Below are positions 24,594 through 33,808 of a stretch of 42,525 nucleotides of DNA, one piece after another; the stretch's first letter is position 1, and the number at the start of each line of letters is the position of its first letter. The stretch comes from Candidatus Magnetominusculus sp. LBB02 (GTDB lineage: Bacteria > Nitrospirota > Thermodesulfovibrionia > Thermodesulfovibrionales > Magnetobacteriaceae), in NCBI GenBank assembly GCA_022321325.1, contig JAKOEO010000031.1, positions 1-42,525 of the forward strand, read 5' to 3'. The translations under genes were made by a program, and so were the position numbers. A model generated the notes under the pieces. It saw only the letters and a list, made by a program, of their open reading frames with translations. It did no database searches and was not told the DNA's origin.

Positions 24594-26109
24594 TTATACC
24601 GCTGGTCTTGTATTCTGTTATGGCCGCGCTCATTCTTTGTTTCAGGTCGTCGTCGAGGGCCTTTTTATCTGTAATTTCTTTCATAATGTCGGCCTTTCTA
24701 CCGTTTGCAAAGGAAAGCATGCCCTTTTCAAACTGTACCACCTTTTCAACCGGCACATCGTCTAAAAACCCTTCGCTTCCGGCGAAAAGGACAAGTACCT
24801 GCTCGGCAATTGACATTGGCACGTACTGTGACTGCTTGAGCAGCTCGACCATACGCTTTCCCCGTGAGATCATTGCCAGCGTGGACTTGTCTAAATCAGT
24901 GCCGAACTGCGCAAACGCGGCAAGTTCTCTAAACTGTGCAAGGCTTAATCGCAGAGTTCCGGCCACCTGTTTCATGGCCTTCGTCTGGGCGGCGCTGCCG
25001 ACGCGGCTTACAGAAAGACCCACGTTTATCGCCGGCCTTATGCCCGCATAAAACAAATCAGGTTCAAGATATATCTGGCCGTCCGTTATTGATATGACAT
25101 TTGTCGGAATATACGCAGAGACATCGCCTGCCTGCGTTTCAATAATGGGAAGGGCAGTTAACGAGCCGCCCCCCTTTTCAGCCGACAACTTGGCAGACCT
25201 TTCAAGCAGCCTCGAATGAAGAAAGAACACGTCGCCGGGATATGCCTCACGACCTGGCGGACGCCTGAGCAAGAGCGAAAGCTGCCTGTATGCAACCGCC
25301 TGTTTGCTTAAATCATCATATACTATAAGGGCATGTCTGCCAGTGTCTCTGAAATACTCTCCCATAGCGCAGCCCGTAAACGGTGCAAGATACTGAAGCG
25401 GGGCAGGTTCGCTTGCCGATGAGCATACCACTATTGTATGAGCCATAGCGCCGTGCTCTTCCAGTGTCTTTACCACACGCACGACATTGGAGAGTTTCTG
25501 TCCTATGGCTACGTAAATGCAAATCACATCGCCGCCCTTTTGATTGATTATGGCGTCAACACCGACCGCGGTCTTGCCAGTCTGGCGGTCTCCTATGATT
25601 AGCTCCCTCTGTCCTCTGCCGATTGGCACCATGCTGTCAACGGCCTTTAGCCCGGTCTGAAGCGGCTCGTGCACCGGCTGCCTGTCAACAATGCCTGGGG
25701 CCATTATATCAACATGCCTGATATGCGGCGTATCTACCGGGCCTTTGCCGTCTATCGGTATTCCGATTGCGTTTACTACCCTGCCAAGCAACTCCTCGCC
25801 GACGGGGACTTCCATAATCTTTCCAGTTCGTTTCACTATATCGTTTTCATTTATCAGCTCCGACTGGCCAAATAACACGGCGCCGACGGCGTCTTCCTCA
25901 AGATTTAAGGCCATGCCGACAAGATTGTTGGGAAATGTGAGCAGTTCGCCTGACATAACGTTATCAAGGCCGTAGATCTTGGCTATTCCATCTCCTACAG
26001 TCAACACCGTGCCGATTTCGCTTACGTCTATCTTGTCTTCGAAACCGTGGATGCCCTTTCTGATTAATTCACTTATCTCCTCGGGCTTTATTTCCGTCTT
26101 GATTTCCAT
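24586..26109 (-). CDS. atpA: F1-ATPase alpha subunit
   Basis: 507 residues, full length. The non-catalytic nucleotide site has the P-loop GDRQTGKT, and [30 protein letters not shown] is the expected conserved region. It pairs with beta in the F1 head. Confidence 0.98.
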   Translation of the reverse strand: MEIKTEIKPEEISELIRKGIHGFEDKIDVSEIGTVLTVGDGIAKIYGLDNVMSGELLTFPNNLVGMALNLEEDAVGAVLFGQSELINENDIVKRTGKIMEVPVGEELLGRVVNAIGIPIDGKGPVDTPHIRHVDIMAPGIVDRQPVHEPLQTGLKAVDSMVPIGRGQRELIIGDRQTGKTAVGVDAIINQKGGDVICIYVAIGQKLSNVVRVVKTLEEHGAMAHTIVVCSSASEPAPLQYLAPFTGCAMGEYFRDTGRHALIVYDDLSKQAVAYRQLSLLLRRPPGREAYPGDVFFLHSRLLERSAKLSAEKGGGSLTALPIIETQAGDVSAYIPTNVISITDGQIYLEPDLFYAGIRPAINVGLSVSRVGSAAQTKAMKQVAGTLRLSLAQFRELAAFAQFGTDLDKSTLAMISRGKRMVELLKQSQYVPMSIAEQVLVLFAGSEGFLDDVPVEKVVQFEKGMLSFANGRKADIMKEITDKKALDDDLKQRMSAAITEYKTSGINA

Positions 26110-26113
26110 TGCA

Positions 26114-26656
26114 TCACTCCTTTGTGAGCGCCTCTGTTAAAAGCCTCAATTGGCCCTTTATACTGCTATCTATGATTAGATTTCCTACTTTAGCAACTAA
26201 GCCGCCGATCAGAGATGTGTCTATGGCGGTCTCTATGGTTATAGACTTCTTCAGACGACTGCCCAAGGCATTTTTAAGCGCGAGCGTCTGCTCTTCTGTC
26301 AGCGGCACAGGGGATGTTACAACAGCATTCGCTGTTTTCATGCTTTCGCGCTGCATTACCGCCAATATTGTTAAAATTTGCGCGAGGCCATTGATTTGCC
26401 TCGATTCTACCAGCTTAGCAAGGATTTTTACAGTCATGTTATCAAGGGCAAGGCTGTCGGCGATAATATCCATCGCCTTCATTCTGTCCTCACTGTTGAA
26501 AAATGGATTCATAAACAAGGCGGTAAGATGTTTTTTCCCGCACATCAACCGGCTGATAACGGTCAGCTCTTTAATGACCACATCCAGCTTGTCAACAGCT
26601 ACCGAGGCGAAGATTGATCTGGCAAATCTGATTGCCAACTTACCGCTTATTTTCAA
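26114..26656 (-). CDS. atpH: F1-ATPase delta subunit
   Basis: 180 residues, helical N-terminal domain and a C-terminal part ending in [21 protein letters not shown], the delta family signature. It links the top of F1 to the b stalk. It starts within the last codons of atpF (ATGA overlap). Confidence 0.95.
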   Translation of the reverse strand: MKISGKLAIRFARSIFASVAVDKLDVVIKELTVISRLMCGKKHLTALFMNPFFNSEDRMKAMDIIADSLALDNMTVKILAKLVESRQINGLAQILTILAVMQRESMKTANAVVTSPVPLTEEQTLALKNALGSRLKKSITIETAIDTSLIGGLVAKVGNLIIDSSIKGQLRLLTEALTKE

Positions 26657-27243
26657 TTTACGCCGCCCTTGTCTATTTTCGCGATTGAGTCGTTTATTAG
26701 CTTTTCGGCCATATCGCTATTCATAGATTTCATGATTTTATCTGTGGCCAGTTCCAATGCCGCCGCCGCTGCCTTTTGCCTTATCAACTGCTTCGCCTTT
26801 TTCAGCTCATAGGCGATGTTTTCAGAAGTAAGCTTTTCTATTGCGGCGCTGGCCTCTTTACCATCTGCGATGAGGCCGTCACGGGCTGCCTCTGCCGTTT
26901 TAGCTGCCTCTTCGAGTATCTTTCTTATCTCTTCGTCTTTGAACTTCAGCTTATGTTCTATCTCGTTAAGCGCCTTTTCGGCAAGCGACTTGGCCTCCTG
27001 CGCCTCGCTTAGCGCGCTTTGCAGCAACTGCGTCCTTTCTTTGAAATACGATACAAGCGGCTGCTTCAGGAAAAACCCTAAAACGCCGACAAGGATAAGA
27101 AAATTAACAACCAGCCAAAACCACTCCTTTAAATGCGAACCATGCCCGGCGCCGCCCTCCTCGGAGGCATACGCCAACGCGGCGCTAAACATCGCCGCGA
27201 TAAACGCGATTATGAGTGTTTTAGTTGTTTTTGACATATCCAT
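26653..27243 (-). CDS. atpF: Fo b subunit with signal-peptide-like N-terminus
   Basis: 196 residues. Residues 1-27 look like a signal peptide (FIAAMFSAALAYAS), then a membrane helix (WFWLVVNFLILVGVLGFFL) and a long charged helix of the peripheral stalk. The cleavable-looking extension ahead of the membrane helix is typical of deltaproteobacterial and related b subunits. It overlaps the b' gene by 23 bases. Confidence 0.93.
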   Translation of the reverse strand: MDMSKTTKTLIIAFIAAMFSAALAYASEEGGAGHGSHLKEWFWLVVNFLILVGVLGFFLKQPLVSYFKERTQLLQSALSEAQEAKSLAEKALNEIEHKLKFKDEEIRKILEEAAKTAEAARDGLIADGKEASAAIEKLTSENIAYELKKAKQLIRQKAAAAALELATDKIMKSMNSDMAEKLINDSIAKIDKGGVN

Positions 27244-27658
27244 GCGTGAGTTTGGCTGCGATTTCGTTCGAGTATTTTTCTATATCGCCCTTGATGGAGG
27301 CCGCAGCCTTATCCACCTCTAAGGAGATCTCTGAAAGGGCGTTATTGAGCTTGGTAACGGCCTCTTCATGACTCTTTTTGATGAGTTCATGCTGCGTGAC
27401 GAGGCCCTCTTGCCTTATGGTTGTATAAATGTCTATTGCTTTTTCCTTGACGCCCGCCATCTCATCTTTTAGCCGCAACAGGGCAGTCTCTTTCTTCTGT
27501 GCCAGCGCCTCGGCCTCTTCTAACAGCTCACTTCTCATTCTCCTGCGCTCTTTCACCAGCCCTATAACGGGCTTAAACAGCAGAGTGTTTAATACCAATA
27601 TCAGTATCAGAAAATTAGCAACAAGGACGCCAAACCACAAAACATTGAATTCTATCAT
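27221..27658 (-). CDS. atpF': Fo b' subunit
   Basis: 145 residues. An N-terminal membrane helix (VLWFGVLVANFLILILVLNTLLF) is followed by KPV and a long charged helix. Because it lacks the signal extension and precedes the other b gene, I read it as b'. The two would form a heterodimeric outer stalk. It is the first gene of the operon; atpB (a) and atpE (c) are not in the window. The ribosome site is weak. Confidence 0.88.
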   Translation of the reverse strand: MIEFNVLWFGVLVANFLILILVLNTLLFKPVIGLVKERRRMRSELLEEAEALAQKKETALLRLKDEMAGVKEKAIDIYTTIRQEGLVTQHELIKKSHEEAVTKLNNALSEISLEVDKAAASIKGDIEKYSNEIAAKLTHGYVKNN

Positions 27659-27718
27659 AACCGGCAGCCCCGATAATGCCGCTGAATTCCAAATACTTCA
27701 ATTAAGCACATATTTAAG

Positions 27719-27777
27719 TTAACCCCTCTTTAAATTAACCCCTCTTAAAATGAACCCTCTTTAAATCAACCCCTAAG
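27719..27777. repeat. imperfect 16-bp tandem repeat in the atp leader
   Basis: Units are TTAACCCCTCTTTAAA (27719-27734), TTAACCCCTCTTAAAA (27735-27750), TGAACCCTCTTTAAA (27751-27765) and a partial TCAACCCCTAAG (27766-27777). On the atp mRNA each unit would read as an AGAGGGGTT core. It lies 60 to 120 bases upstream of the first atp gene and downstream of the predicted promoter, so it should be transcribed. Confidence 0.85.
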
Positions 27778-27842
27778 TACGCACAGTCGGAAGCACACTC
27801 TCACACATCCTTTGCAAGAATATTTGGAACACCGAGTTGCTA

Positions 27843-27872
27843 ACACTACCATATTAAAAAAAAGTTTGTCAA
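27843..27872 (-). promoter_or_regulatory. promoter of the atp operon
   Basis: On the minus strand, TTGACA (27867-27872), an 18-base spacer and TAGTGT (27843-27848). It gives a leader of about 180 bases that includes the tandem repeat. The 261-base gap between 27658 and 27920 otherwise shows nothing more. Confidence 0.6.
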
Positions 27873-27919
27873 GGCAAATCTACCGATATGCCAAATAATT
27901 GCCATGCAGTCTTGACATC

Positions 27920-29347
27920 CTATACAAATTTAATGCGGTTTGCGGCAAATAAAACCATTTTCAGCAAGAGCCAGCCGTGCCGCCAGCGCTGAATGTTGGT
28001 TGTGCCGTAGAGGCGCTGCCTGTATCTTATAGGCATCTCGACGATTTTCAAGTTCAACCTCGCCGCTCCAAAAAGCAGGTCAAAATCGCCGAATGGGTCA
28101 AAATCCCCGAAATATGGCCTGTTTAGGGCGATCTTCTCATAGTCAGCTTTTTTGATCACCTTGGTGCCGCAGAGCGTATCCTTAATCGGCTGCCCCAAGA
28201 GCCATGAAAAGGCAAGGCTGAAAAACTTATTCCCAATTTGATTTAAAAAGCGCATGGCATTGTCTTCCATCGAGTAAACAAGCCGCACGCCGTTTATGAA
28301 CTCGCCCTTGCCTGACCACAAGGCATTATAAAACCGGGGCAGGTCCTCAGGGGCCACCGTCATATCGGCGTCAAGTATCATCAGCACATCCCCCTGTGCC
28401 TTCTCAAAGCCGAGGCGCACGGCGTCTCCCTTGCCGCTTCCACTCTGCCGGTAAAGTCTCGCCCGTGTGCCGGGGCGTTTTCTTATCTCATCTTCGATGA
28501 CTTCGTATGTGTTGTCACTGGAGTGACCCTCGACGAAGATCAACTCTGAGAATTTCCCCATCTGCGGAGTCCTGTCAAATATTGCAGCAATATTACCGGC
28601 CTCGTTTCTGGCCGGCACCACTATGGATACCACTGACGCCTCTGCGGGGCTGACTTGTGGCATAGGGCGGCAGACGATAAAATTCGACAGCGCCAGTTCG
28701 CTAAACGGCCATGTCTTGACAAGGCCGCGATTTAACAGGCCGCTTAACAGAGACCCGGGAAGCGGCCACAGTATCTCTTTCCTTGCCGAGACAACCTCAA
28801 ATCCCTGAAGATAGAGCATATTGGCAATATCCTCCACGGTCAGCCAGTTTTGCTCTATACGCGGGTTAGTTAAGCCAAGAAGCGATGCCGCCTTCAAGGG
28901 CAGCTCCCACAGTCGGCTATATACATTGATAATTATCCTTGTGTGCGCCGCGGCAATCTTTGACAGCCGATTAAACGCCGCCTCTACGTCCCACAGGTCA
29001 TGGAGCAGGTCTGAGAGAATGATAACGTCGAATTTCTCTTCAACATCGGGGAAATGCGCATCACCCTGCATAAAGTGAAGATGGGGATAGCTATCGCGGG
29101 CGCGATTGACCATCTCCCATGAGAGGTCTATGCCAAGTCCATAGGATGGCTTAAGTGCGGCAAGCAGGTCTCCTTGTGCTGAGCCAAGCTCAATTACCCT
29201 GAGACCCTCGGAAACCAATTGCCTGTAAATCTCCACAACCCTGCGGCGATAATACGTGCCCAGGCCTGGCCGTAAGTCGGCACGAAGGGCCAGCGCGTCA
29301 TAGTATTCAATGCGCCTCTGCGTATATGTCTCAAACGGGTTGTTCAT
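27920..29347 (-). CDS. fused AdoMet methyltransferase and family 2 glycosyltransferase
   Basis: 475 residues in two domains. Residues 1-200 are a class I methyltransferase: the AdoMet motif VIELGSAQGD and the LGIDLSWEMV acidic strand. Residues 240-475 are a GT-A fold family 2 glycosyltransferase: SIVVPARNEAGNI, then the metal-binding LILDADMTVAPED. The glycosyltransferase half resembles dolichol-phosphate-mannose-synthase-like enzymes. It has no long C-terminal membrane helices, although LLLKMVLFAANRI is hydrophobic. It may make a methylated lipid-linked or surface sugar; the substrate is unknown. It follows spoT by 73 bases. Confidence 0.86.
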   Translation of the reverse strand: MNNPFETYTQRRIEYYDALALRADLRPGLGTYYRRRVVEIYRQLVSEGLRVIELGSAQGDLLAALKPSYGLGIDLSWEMVNRARDSYPHLHFMQGDAHFPDVEEKFDVIILSDLLHDLWDVEAAFNRLSKIAAAHTRIIINVYSRLWELPLKAASLLGLTNPRIEQNWLTVEDIANMLYLQGFEVVSARKEILWPLPGSLLSGLLNRGLVKTWPFSELALSNFIVCRPMPQVSPAEASVVSIVVPARNEAGNIAAIFDRTPQMGKFSELIFVEGHSSDNTYEVIEDEIRKRPGTRARLYRQSGSGKGDAVRLGFEKAQGDVLMILDADMTVAPEDLPRFYNALWSGKGEFINGVRLVYSMEDNAMRFLNQIGNKFFSLAFSWLLGQPIKDTLCGTKVIKKADYEKIALNRPYFGDFDPFGDFDLLFGAARLNLKIVEMPIRYRQRLYGTTNIQRWRHGWLLLKMVLFAANRIKFV

Positions 29348-29420
29348 ATTTTATTGCGCAATCTTATTACAAAACCAGTCCATAGTAACGCTCTCCTAAG
29401 CGGCAGGTTCATAAAGCTAA

Positions 29421-31574
29421 TCATCTGTTGACGCTTATGACGCCTTCAGATGACAGGAGCTTGGAGCTAAGGTTCATAAGCTGGGGCTTGTCTCTTACGT
29501 CGAGAATAAATACGAAATGGGCGTGTTTGTCTTGCGATGAGCGAGCCTCCAGCTGCGACAGGTTGATGTTGAAGCCTGTGATAACGCTTGTCAGGGCGGC
29601 AAGCATTCCAGGCTTGTCCATTGTCTCGACATAGAGTTTGGCCTGGGCAACGGAGCTGTCTTCAGACTGCCATGTGACAGAGACAATTCGGTTTTCGTCA
29701 ATGAGGGCGGAACGCTTAAAATTATGGCAGTCAGTGCGGTGAATCGTCACCCCCTTGCCTTTTGTGATAAACCCATAGATGCTGTCACCGGGCACAGGGA
29801 AGCAGCACTTGGCGGTTGTGTAGAGCATATTATCTACGCCCGTGATTCGTACCCCCTTGTCCGATGCAGCGGCGGCCCGCTTACGAGGCTTGGACGGCTC
29901 TGCCGGTTCAGTTTTATTGGCAGCCTTTTCAGGACTTAAAATGTTCACCACATGGCGCGGCGAGAGTTTGCCGTAACCTATTGCCATCAGTAAATCGTCG
30001 AGGGTTTTATAGTTTAAAAGCGCTATTGCATCGAGCATTTTTTGGGATTTCAACGTGGCCAGCTTAATCTTATTTCTTATCAGCATGTCTTCTAAAATAG
30101 ACGTGCCAAGCTCTATGCCCTGTTTGCGCTGCTCAACCTTTATGTGCTGCCTGATGCGATTTTTCGCTTTGTGGGTAACGACAAAATTCAGCCAGTCTCT
30201 GCTGGGGCTGTGTGTGTTTGAGGTGATTATCTCGATAGTATCGCCGTTTTTTAACTGATATTTAAGAGGCACTATCCTGCCGTTACACCTTGCTCCGACA
30301 CATCGGTTTCCAATGTGGGTATGAATGGCGTAGGCAAAATCCACGGGCGTGGCCCCGGCTGGAAGCTCCCGTATCTCTCCGGCAGGGGTAAAGACAAACA
30401 CCACCTCGGAGAAAATCTCGCCCTTGAACATCTCAAGAAACTCGCGCGCGTCCTTTGAGTCCTTCTGAAGATGTATCAGCTCTCTCAGCCATTCAATGAT
30501 CTTGGCATCTTTTTTCTCTACCTGACGGCCTCGTTCCTTATAAAGCCAATGTGCGGCTATCCCTTTTTCGGCTATCAAGTTCATCTCCTCTGTCCTTATC
30601 TGAAACTCCATGCGCTCGGCACTCGGGCCTAAGACAGTGGTATGAAGCGATTGATACCTGTTTGACTTTGGCATGGCAATGTAGTCCTTAAAGCGCCCCG
30701 GCACAGGCATCCAGAGCGAATGAATCAGGCCAAGCGTAATGTAACACTGTTCCGGCGTCTGCGTTATGATTCTCAGGCCAAGCATATCGTTGACCTCGTC
30801 AAAGGTTACGCGCTGAGACTGCATCTTCTGGTGTATGCCATAGAAATTCTTCACCCTGCCGCTTACGCGCGCGGGGATGTTGTGCTGCTTTAACTTCTCT
30901 GATATAGTGGCGGCAAGGCTCATGACGGATTCTTCGCGCATCTGCCGCTTAGCGGATACTTTCGCAAAAAGGTCTTCGTAAATCTCCGGGTGCAGGTATT
31001 TAAAACCGAGGTCCTCAAACTCCGACCTTAGCCAACCCATGCCAAGACGATTAGCCAGCGGCGCATAGATGTCCAGCGTCTCTGCGGCAATCAATTTCTG
31101 CTTATGCAGCGGCATAAACCGAAGCGTCCTCATGTTGTGAAGCCTGTCAGCAAATTTAATGAGTATCACCCTGACATCCTCGGCCATTGCGATAAACATC
31201 TTTCTGAAATTCTCGGCCTGGGCCTCCTCTCTTGTCCTGAACTCTATTTGCTTTAATTTAGTAAGGGCGCCGACCATAAAGCCTACATCCTCGCCGAAGA
31301 TTTCAACAATCTCATTTACGGTCGTCTCCGTATCTTCTACTGTGTCGTGCAAGAGGCCGGCTGCCACCGTTTTACAGTCAAGGTGCATGTCGGCCAGTAT
31401 GGAGGCAACCGCAAGCGGGTGTTCAAAGAAGGGCTTGCCCTCTTTTCTTTTCTGGTCGCAGTGCGCCTCCTGAGTAAAATAATATGCCTTGCGAATAAGA
31501 GACACGTCGGCATCCGGGGCGTATGCCGTAATCTTGCCAAGCAGGTCGTCTAATTTTAGAAGTTCGCTCTCCAT
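29421..31574 (-). CDS. spoT: bifunctional (p)ppGpp synthetase/hydrolase, Rel/SpoT family
   Basis: 717 residues from the ATG at 31574, or 726 from the ATG at 31601. Domains in order: an HD hydrolase with the HDTVEDT motif, a synthetase with RFKDYIAMPKSNRYQSLHTT, a TGS domain (VFVFTPAGEIRELPAGATPVDFAY), a zinc-finger/RIS region with the CC pair, and a C-terminal ACT domain. The RFKD (RxKD) motif is the bifunctional type, so it should both make and degrade (p)ppGpp. I prefer 31574 because a TATAAT box overlaps the other start. Confidence 0.94.
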   Translation of the reverse strand: MESELLKLDDLLGKITAYAPDADVSLIRKAYYFTQEAHCDQKRKEGKPFFEHPLAVASILADMHLDCKTVAAGLLHDTVEDTETTVNEIVEIFGEDVGFMVGALTKLKQIEFRTREEAQAENFRKMFIAMAEDVRVILIKFADRLHNMRTLRFMPLHKQKLIAAETLDIYAPLANRLGMGWLRSEFEDLGFKYLHPEIYEDLFAKVSAKRQMREESVMSLAATISEKLKQHNIPARVSGRVKNFYGIHQKMQSQRVTFDEVNDMLGLRIITQTPEQCYITLGLIHSLWMPVPGRFKDYIAMPKSNRYQSLHTTVLGPSAERMEFQIRTEEMNLIAEKGIAAHWLYKERGRQVEKKDAKIIEWLRELIHLQKDSKDAREFLEMFKGEIFSEVVFVFTPAGEIRELPAGATPVDFAYAIHTHIGNRCVGARCNGRIVPLKYQLKNGDTIEIITSNTHSPSRDWLNFVVTHKAKNRIRQHIKVEQRKQGIELGTSILEDMLIRNKIKLATLKSQKMLDAIALLNYKTLDDLLMAIGYGKLSPRHVVNILSPEKAANKTEPAEPSKPRKRAAAASDKGVRITGVDNMLYTTAKCCFPVPGDSIYGFITKGKGVTIHRTDCHNFKRSALIDENRIVSVTWQSEDSSVAQAKLYVETMDKPGMLAALTSVITGFNINLSQLEARSSQDKHAHFVFILDVRDKPQLMNLSSKLLSSEGVISVNR

Positions 31575-31584
31575 CTCAGGTATA

Positions 31585-31625
31585 AATGTATTATAATACA
31601 TTGCGCTGTTAATATATAATATTAA
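31585..31625. promoter_or_regulatory. divergent spoT/MidA regulatory region with two palindromes
   Basis: A perfect 18-bp palindrome AATGTATTATAATACATT (31585-31602) covers the upstream spoT start codon and contains TATAAT on both strands. A second inverted repeat, TTAATAT-ATA-ATATTAA (31609-31625), sits beside it and holds the plus-strand -10 TATAAT (31615-31620) for the methyltransferase gene. They could be operators, or simply overlapping -10 boxes; no clear -35 is seen for either direction. Confidence 0.5.
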
Positions 31626-31636
31626 TTTGAGGGCAT

Positions 31637-32797
31637 ATGCTAAAAAAAATAATCATCAAACGAATCAGGGAAAACGGCCCCATGCCGTTTAAGGACTTCA
31701 TGCAGGAGGCCCTCTACCACCCAGGCTGCGGCTATTATATGTCAAAAGAGACAATGCCGTTTGGGCGCGAGGGGGATTTCTTTACCGCATCTCATCTTCA
31801 CCCGGCCTTTGGGGCCTCTATAGGCAGGCAAATAGAGCAGATGTGGATGATTATGGGAAGGCCCTCGCCTTTTTACATCATAGAGTTCGGCCCTGGAAGG
31901 GCGCTTATGGCCGGCGACATGCTTCGCTATTTAAAAAACACAGAGTTTTTTGCCTGTCTTTCATATGTAATCATAGAGGCCAACCCGGCGATGGCAGCAC
32001 TCCAGAGGCAGGGTCTCAAAGATTTTTCAGAAACTAAGATATCGTGGGCGGCAAGGGCGGACGAATTATCGCCTGTCTGCGGCTGCATCTTGTCTAACGA
32101 GCTTCTGGATGCGTTTCCAGTACATCTTGTACAAATGGAAAACGGGGCGCTAAAGCAGGTTTGGGTTGGAAGCGACGGCGATAATCTCATAGAAATACTG
32201 GTTGAACCGTCAAAAGAGATCATCTCCTATGTGGAAGAGTTTGATATTGATATGTTAAGAGATTCAACCGCAAAGGCCGCAATCCAGTCAGGTTACAGGA
32301 CAGAGATAAACCTTGCCGTCAGGGATTGGCTTAAAGACTGTGCGGCAATTCTAAGAGAAGGATTTATTCTGACAATAGATTATGGATTTCCGGCATGGAA
32401 GTATTATCATCCGGCACGCACACGCGGCACGCTGGTCTGCTACCATCGCCATAAAACCTCCGAAAATCCATATGAACACATAGGACAGCAGGACATAACC
32501 GCCCACGTCAACTTCTCGGCGGTCTCTAAGTGGGGGCAGCCTCACGGCTTTAGCCCTGTGGGATATGCCTCGCAGGGGCAATTTCTCATATCCTTAGGAA
32601 TTGACGAGCTGTTGTCTCAGATTTCTTTGGACGAAAACTACCAGTTCGAGGCCATAAAGATTAAACGGCTGATAGTTCCCGACGGCATGGGAGAGACTCA
32701 CAAGGTAATGGTTCAGTACAAAGGGACAGCCGCAGCAAATATACCGCAGCTAAGAGGGTTTACGATAAGAAATCAACTCGCCGACCTTGGCTTGTAA
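31637..32797 (+). CDS. MidA/NDUFAF7-family protein methyltransferase
   Basis: 386 residues, family PF02636/COG1565. Blocks: MPFKDFMQEALYHPGCGYY, FFTASHLHPAFGASIGRQIEQ, the AdoMet motif IIEFGPGRALMAGD, SNELLDAFPVHLVQ and TIDYGFPAWKYY. The mitochondrial member methylates an arginine of complex I subunit NDUFS2; bacterial roles are unproven. The ribosome site GAGGG lies five bases from the ATG, after a leader of about ten bases. It is divergent from spoT. Confidence 0.9.
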   Translation: MLKKIIIKRIRENGPMPFKDFMQEALYHPGCGYYMSKETMPFGREGDFFTASHLHPAFGASIGRQIEQMWMIMGRPSPFYIIEFGPGRALMAGDMLRYLKNTEFFACLSYVIIEANPAMAALQRQGLKDFSETKISWAARADELSPVCGCILSNELLDAFPVHLVQMENGALKQVWVGSDGDNLIEILVEPSKEIISYVEEFDIDMLRDSTAKAAIQSGYRTEINLAVRDWLKDCAAILREGFILTIDYGFPAWKYYHPARTRGTLVCYHRHKTSENPYEHIGQQDITAHVNFSAVSKWGQPHGFSPVGYASQGQFLISLGIDELLSQISLDENYQFEAIKIKRLIVPDGMGETHKVMVQYKGTAAANIPQLRGFTIRNQLADLGL

Positions 32798-32802
32798 GGT
32801 AA

Positions 32803-32828
32803 CGCCGACGACATCTCTGCCGTCGGCG
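32803..32828. other. 8-bp stem-loop between convergent genes
   Basis: CGCCGACG (32803-32810) pairs with CGTCGGCG (32821-32828) around a ten-base loop, just after the MidA-like gene and before the tpx stop. There is no T-run on either side, so it is at best a Rho-independent terminator without its tail, or an mRNA-end stabiliser. Confidence 0.4.
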
Positions 32829-32850
32829 CGCCTGCTTTATGGGAAACAAT

Positions 32851-33354
32851 CTACTGTATTGCGGCAATGGCCTTGTCGTAGTCCGGGTGGTTCGTTACCT
32901 CAGGGACTATCTCTATGTACTTAATTTTGCCGGATTTGTCTATTATCACTATGGCGCGGGTAAGCAGACGCAGTTCCTTAATCAACAGGCCATAGGCCAT
33001 GCCGAATGAGGCGTCCTTGTAGTCTGAGAGGGTCTTTACCCTGTCAATGCCGGCTACAGCGCAAAATCTGGCATTGGCAAACGGCAGGTCCATGCTGATG
33101 TTCAACACCGCTACATCGGTACCCATTGCGGCTGCCGATTCGTTAAATTTTCTAAGCTGCGTGTCGCACACCGGCGTATCCAGAGACGGCGTTACGCTGA
33201 TTACAACCGTCTTGCCGGCAAAATCTTTTAGGGAAACAGCCCCCAGCCCGTTGTCTGATACGGTGAAGTCCGGCGCCTTTGCCCCGGCTTTTACCTCATT
33301 GCCGGTGAGCGTCAGGCCGCCGCCTTGAAATGTAATTACCCCTGTCCTGTCCAT
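32851..33354 (-). CDS. tpx: thiol peroxidase (atypical 2-Cys peroxiredoxin)
   Basis: 167 residues from the ATG at 33354, chosen because AGGAGG lies seven bases before it; the longer ORF adds twelve codons upstream of that site. The peroxidatic Cys is C63 in TPVCDTQ and the resolving Cys is C98 in ARFCAVAG, the spacing of Tpx. It reduces lipid and hydrogen peroxides using thioredoxin in the cytoplasm or periplasm (no signal peptide is seen here). Confidence 0.95.
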   Translation of the reverse strand: MDRTGVITFQGGGLTLTGNEVKAGAKAPDFTVSDNGLGAVSLKDFAGKTVVISVTPSLDTPVCDTQLRKFNESAAAMGTDVAVLNISMDLPFANARFCAVAGIDRVKTLSDYKDASFGMAYGLLIKELRLLTRAIVIIDKSGKIKYIEIVPEVTNHPDYDKAIAAIQ

Positions 33355-33405
33355 CGCAGACCTCCTCATTAATACATCTGGAACCGACAAATGCCGGATG
33401 ACATG

Positions 33406-33434
33406 ATTTTACAATATATCAGCGCCTTTGTAAA
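33406..33434 (-). promoter_or_regulatory. promoter of tpx
   Basis: On the minus strand, TTTACA (33429-33434), a 17-base spacer and TAAAAT (33406-33411). The leader carries a short imperfect CCGRC-AAAT repeat, possibly an operator. Confidence 0.65.
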
Positions 33435-33468
33435 GCGATTTGTGATATAAGTACGGTTGAGGACAATT

Positions 33469-33496
33469 TTGACAGACAAGTATTGCACAATATAAT
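33469..33496 (+). promoter_or_regulatory. near-consensus promoter of the ylxR-infB operon
   Basis: TTGACA (33469-33474), a 16-base spacer and TATAAT (33491-33496), both hexamers perfect. The predicted start, 33503, is the A of an ATG that begins a three-codon reading (MIP, then TGA). The real gene starts 18 bases later. Confidence 0.75.
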
Positions 33497-33520
33497 GGAT
33501 TTATGATACCATGACAGATA

Positions 33521-33808
33521 GTGATGTTGCGGGTGCCGGAAAGAACATGTGTCTGTTGCAGGAAAAAGAGCGCCAAAGACAGGCTCTTAAGAGTAGTAGT
33601 ACCAGAGGACGCCCCAATATTTGATAAAGTCCAGAGAATGCCTGGCAGAGGGTTTTACCTATGCCCTGATGACAAGTGTATTGAAAAATTTGTGGATGAG
33701 AAAAAAATAAATAAGATATTAAAAAGAAAAATAACTGTACTGTCGGCATTGAGGGAGTTATTGAAAACGGAGGTTGAGGCTTCATGCACGCAAAACAAAA
33801 AAGGGTAA
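33521..33808 (+). CDS. ylxR: YlxR-family RNA-binding protein (DUF448)
   Basis: 95 residues. It opens with VPERTCVCCRKKSAKDRLLRVV, the YlxR hallmark with its Cys cluster, and ends in a basic ISTVLSALRELLK-like helix. Members bind RNA and sit beside infB in most bacteria; YlxR has been proposed to regulate RNase P in Bacillus. GTG at 33521 or ATG at 33524 can start it, and no ribosome site is visible. nusA and rimP, its usual upstream partners, are absent, so the operon starts here. Confidence 0.9.
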   Translation: MMLRVPERTCVCCRKKSAKDRLLRVVVPEDAPIFDKVQRMPGRGFYLCPDDKCIEKFVDEKKINKILKRKITVLSALRELLKTEVEASCTQNKKG

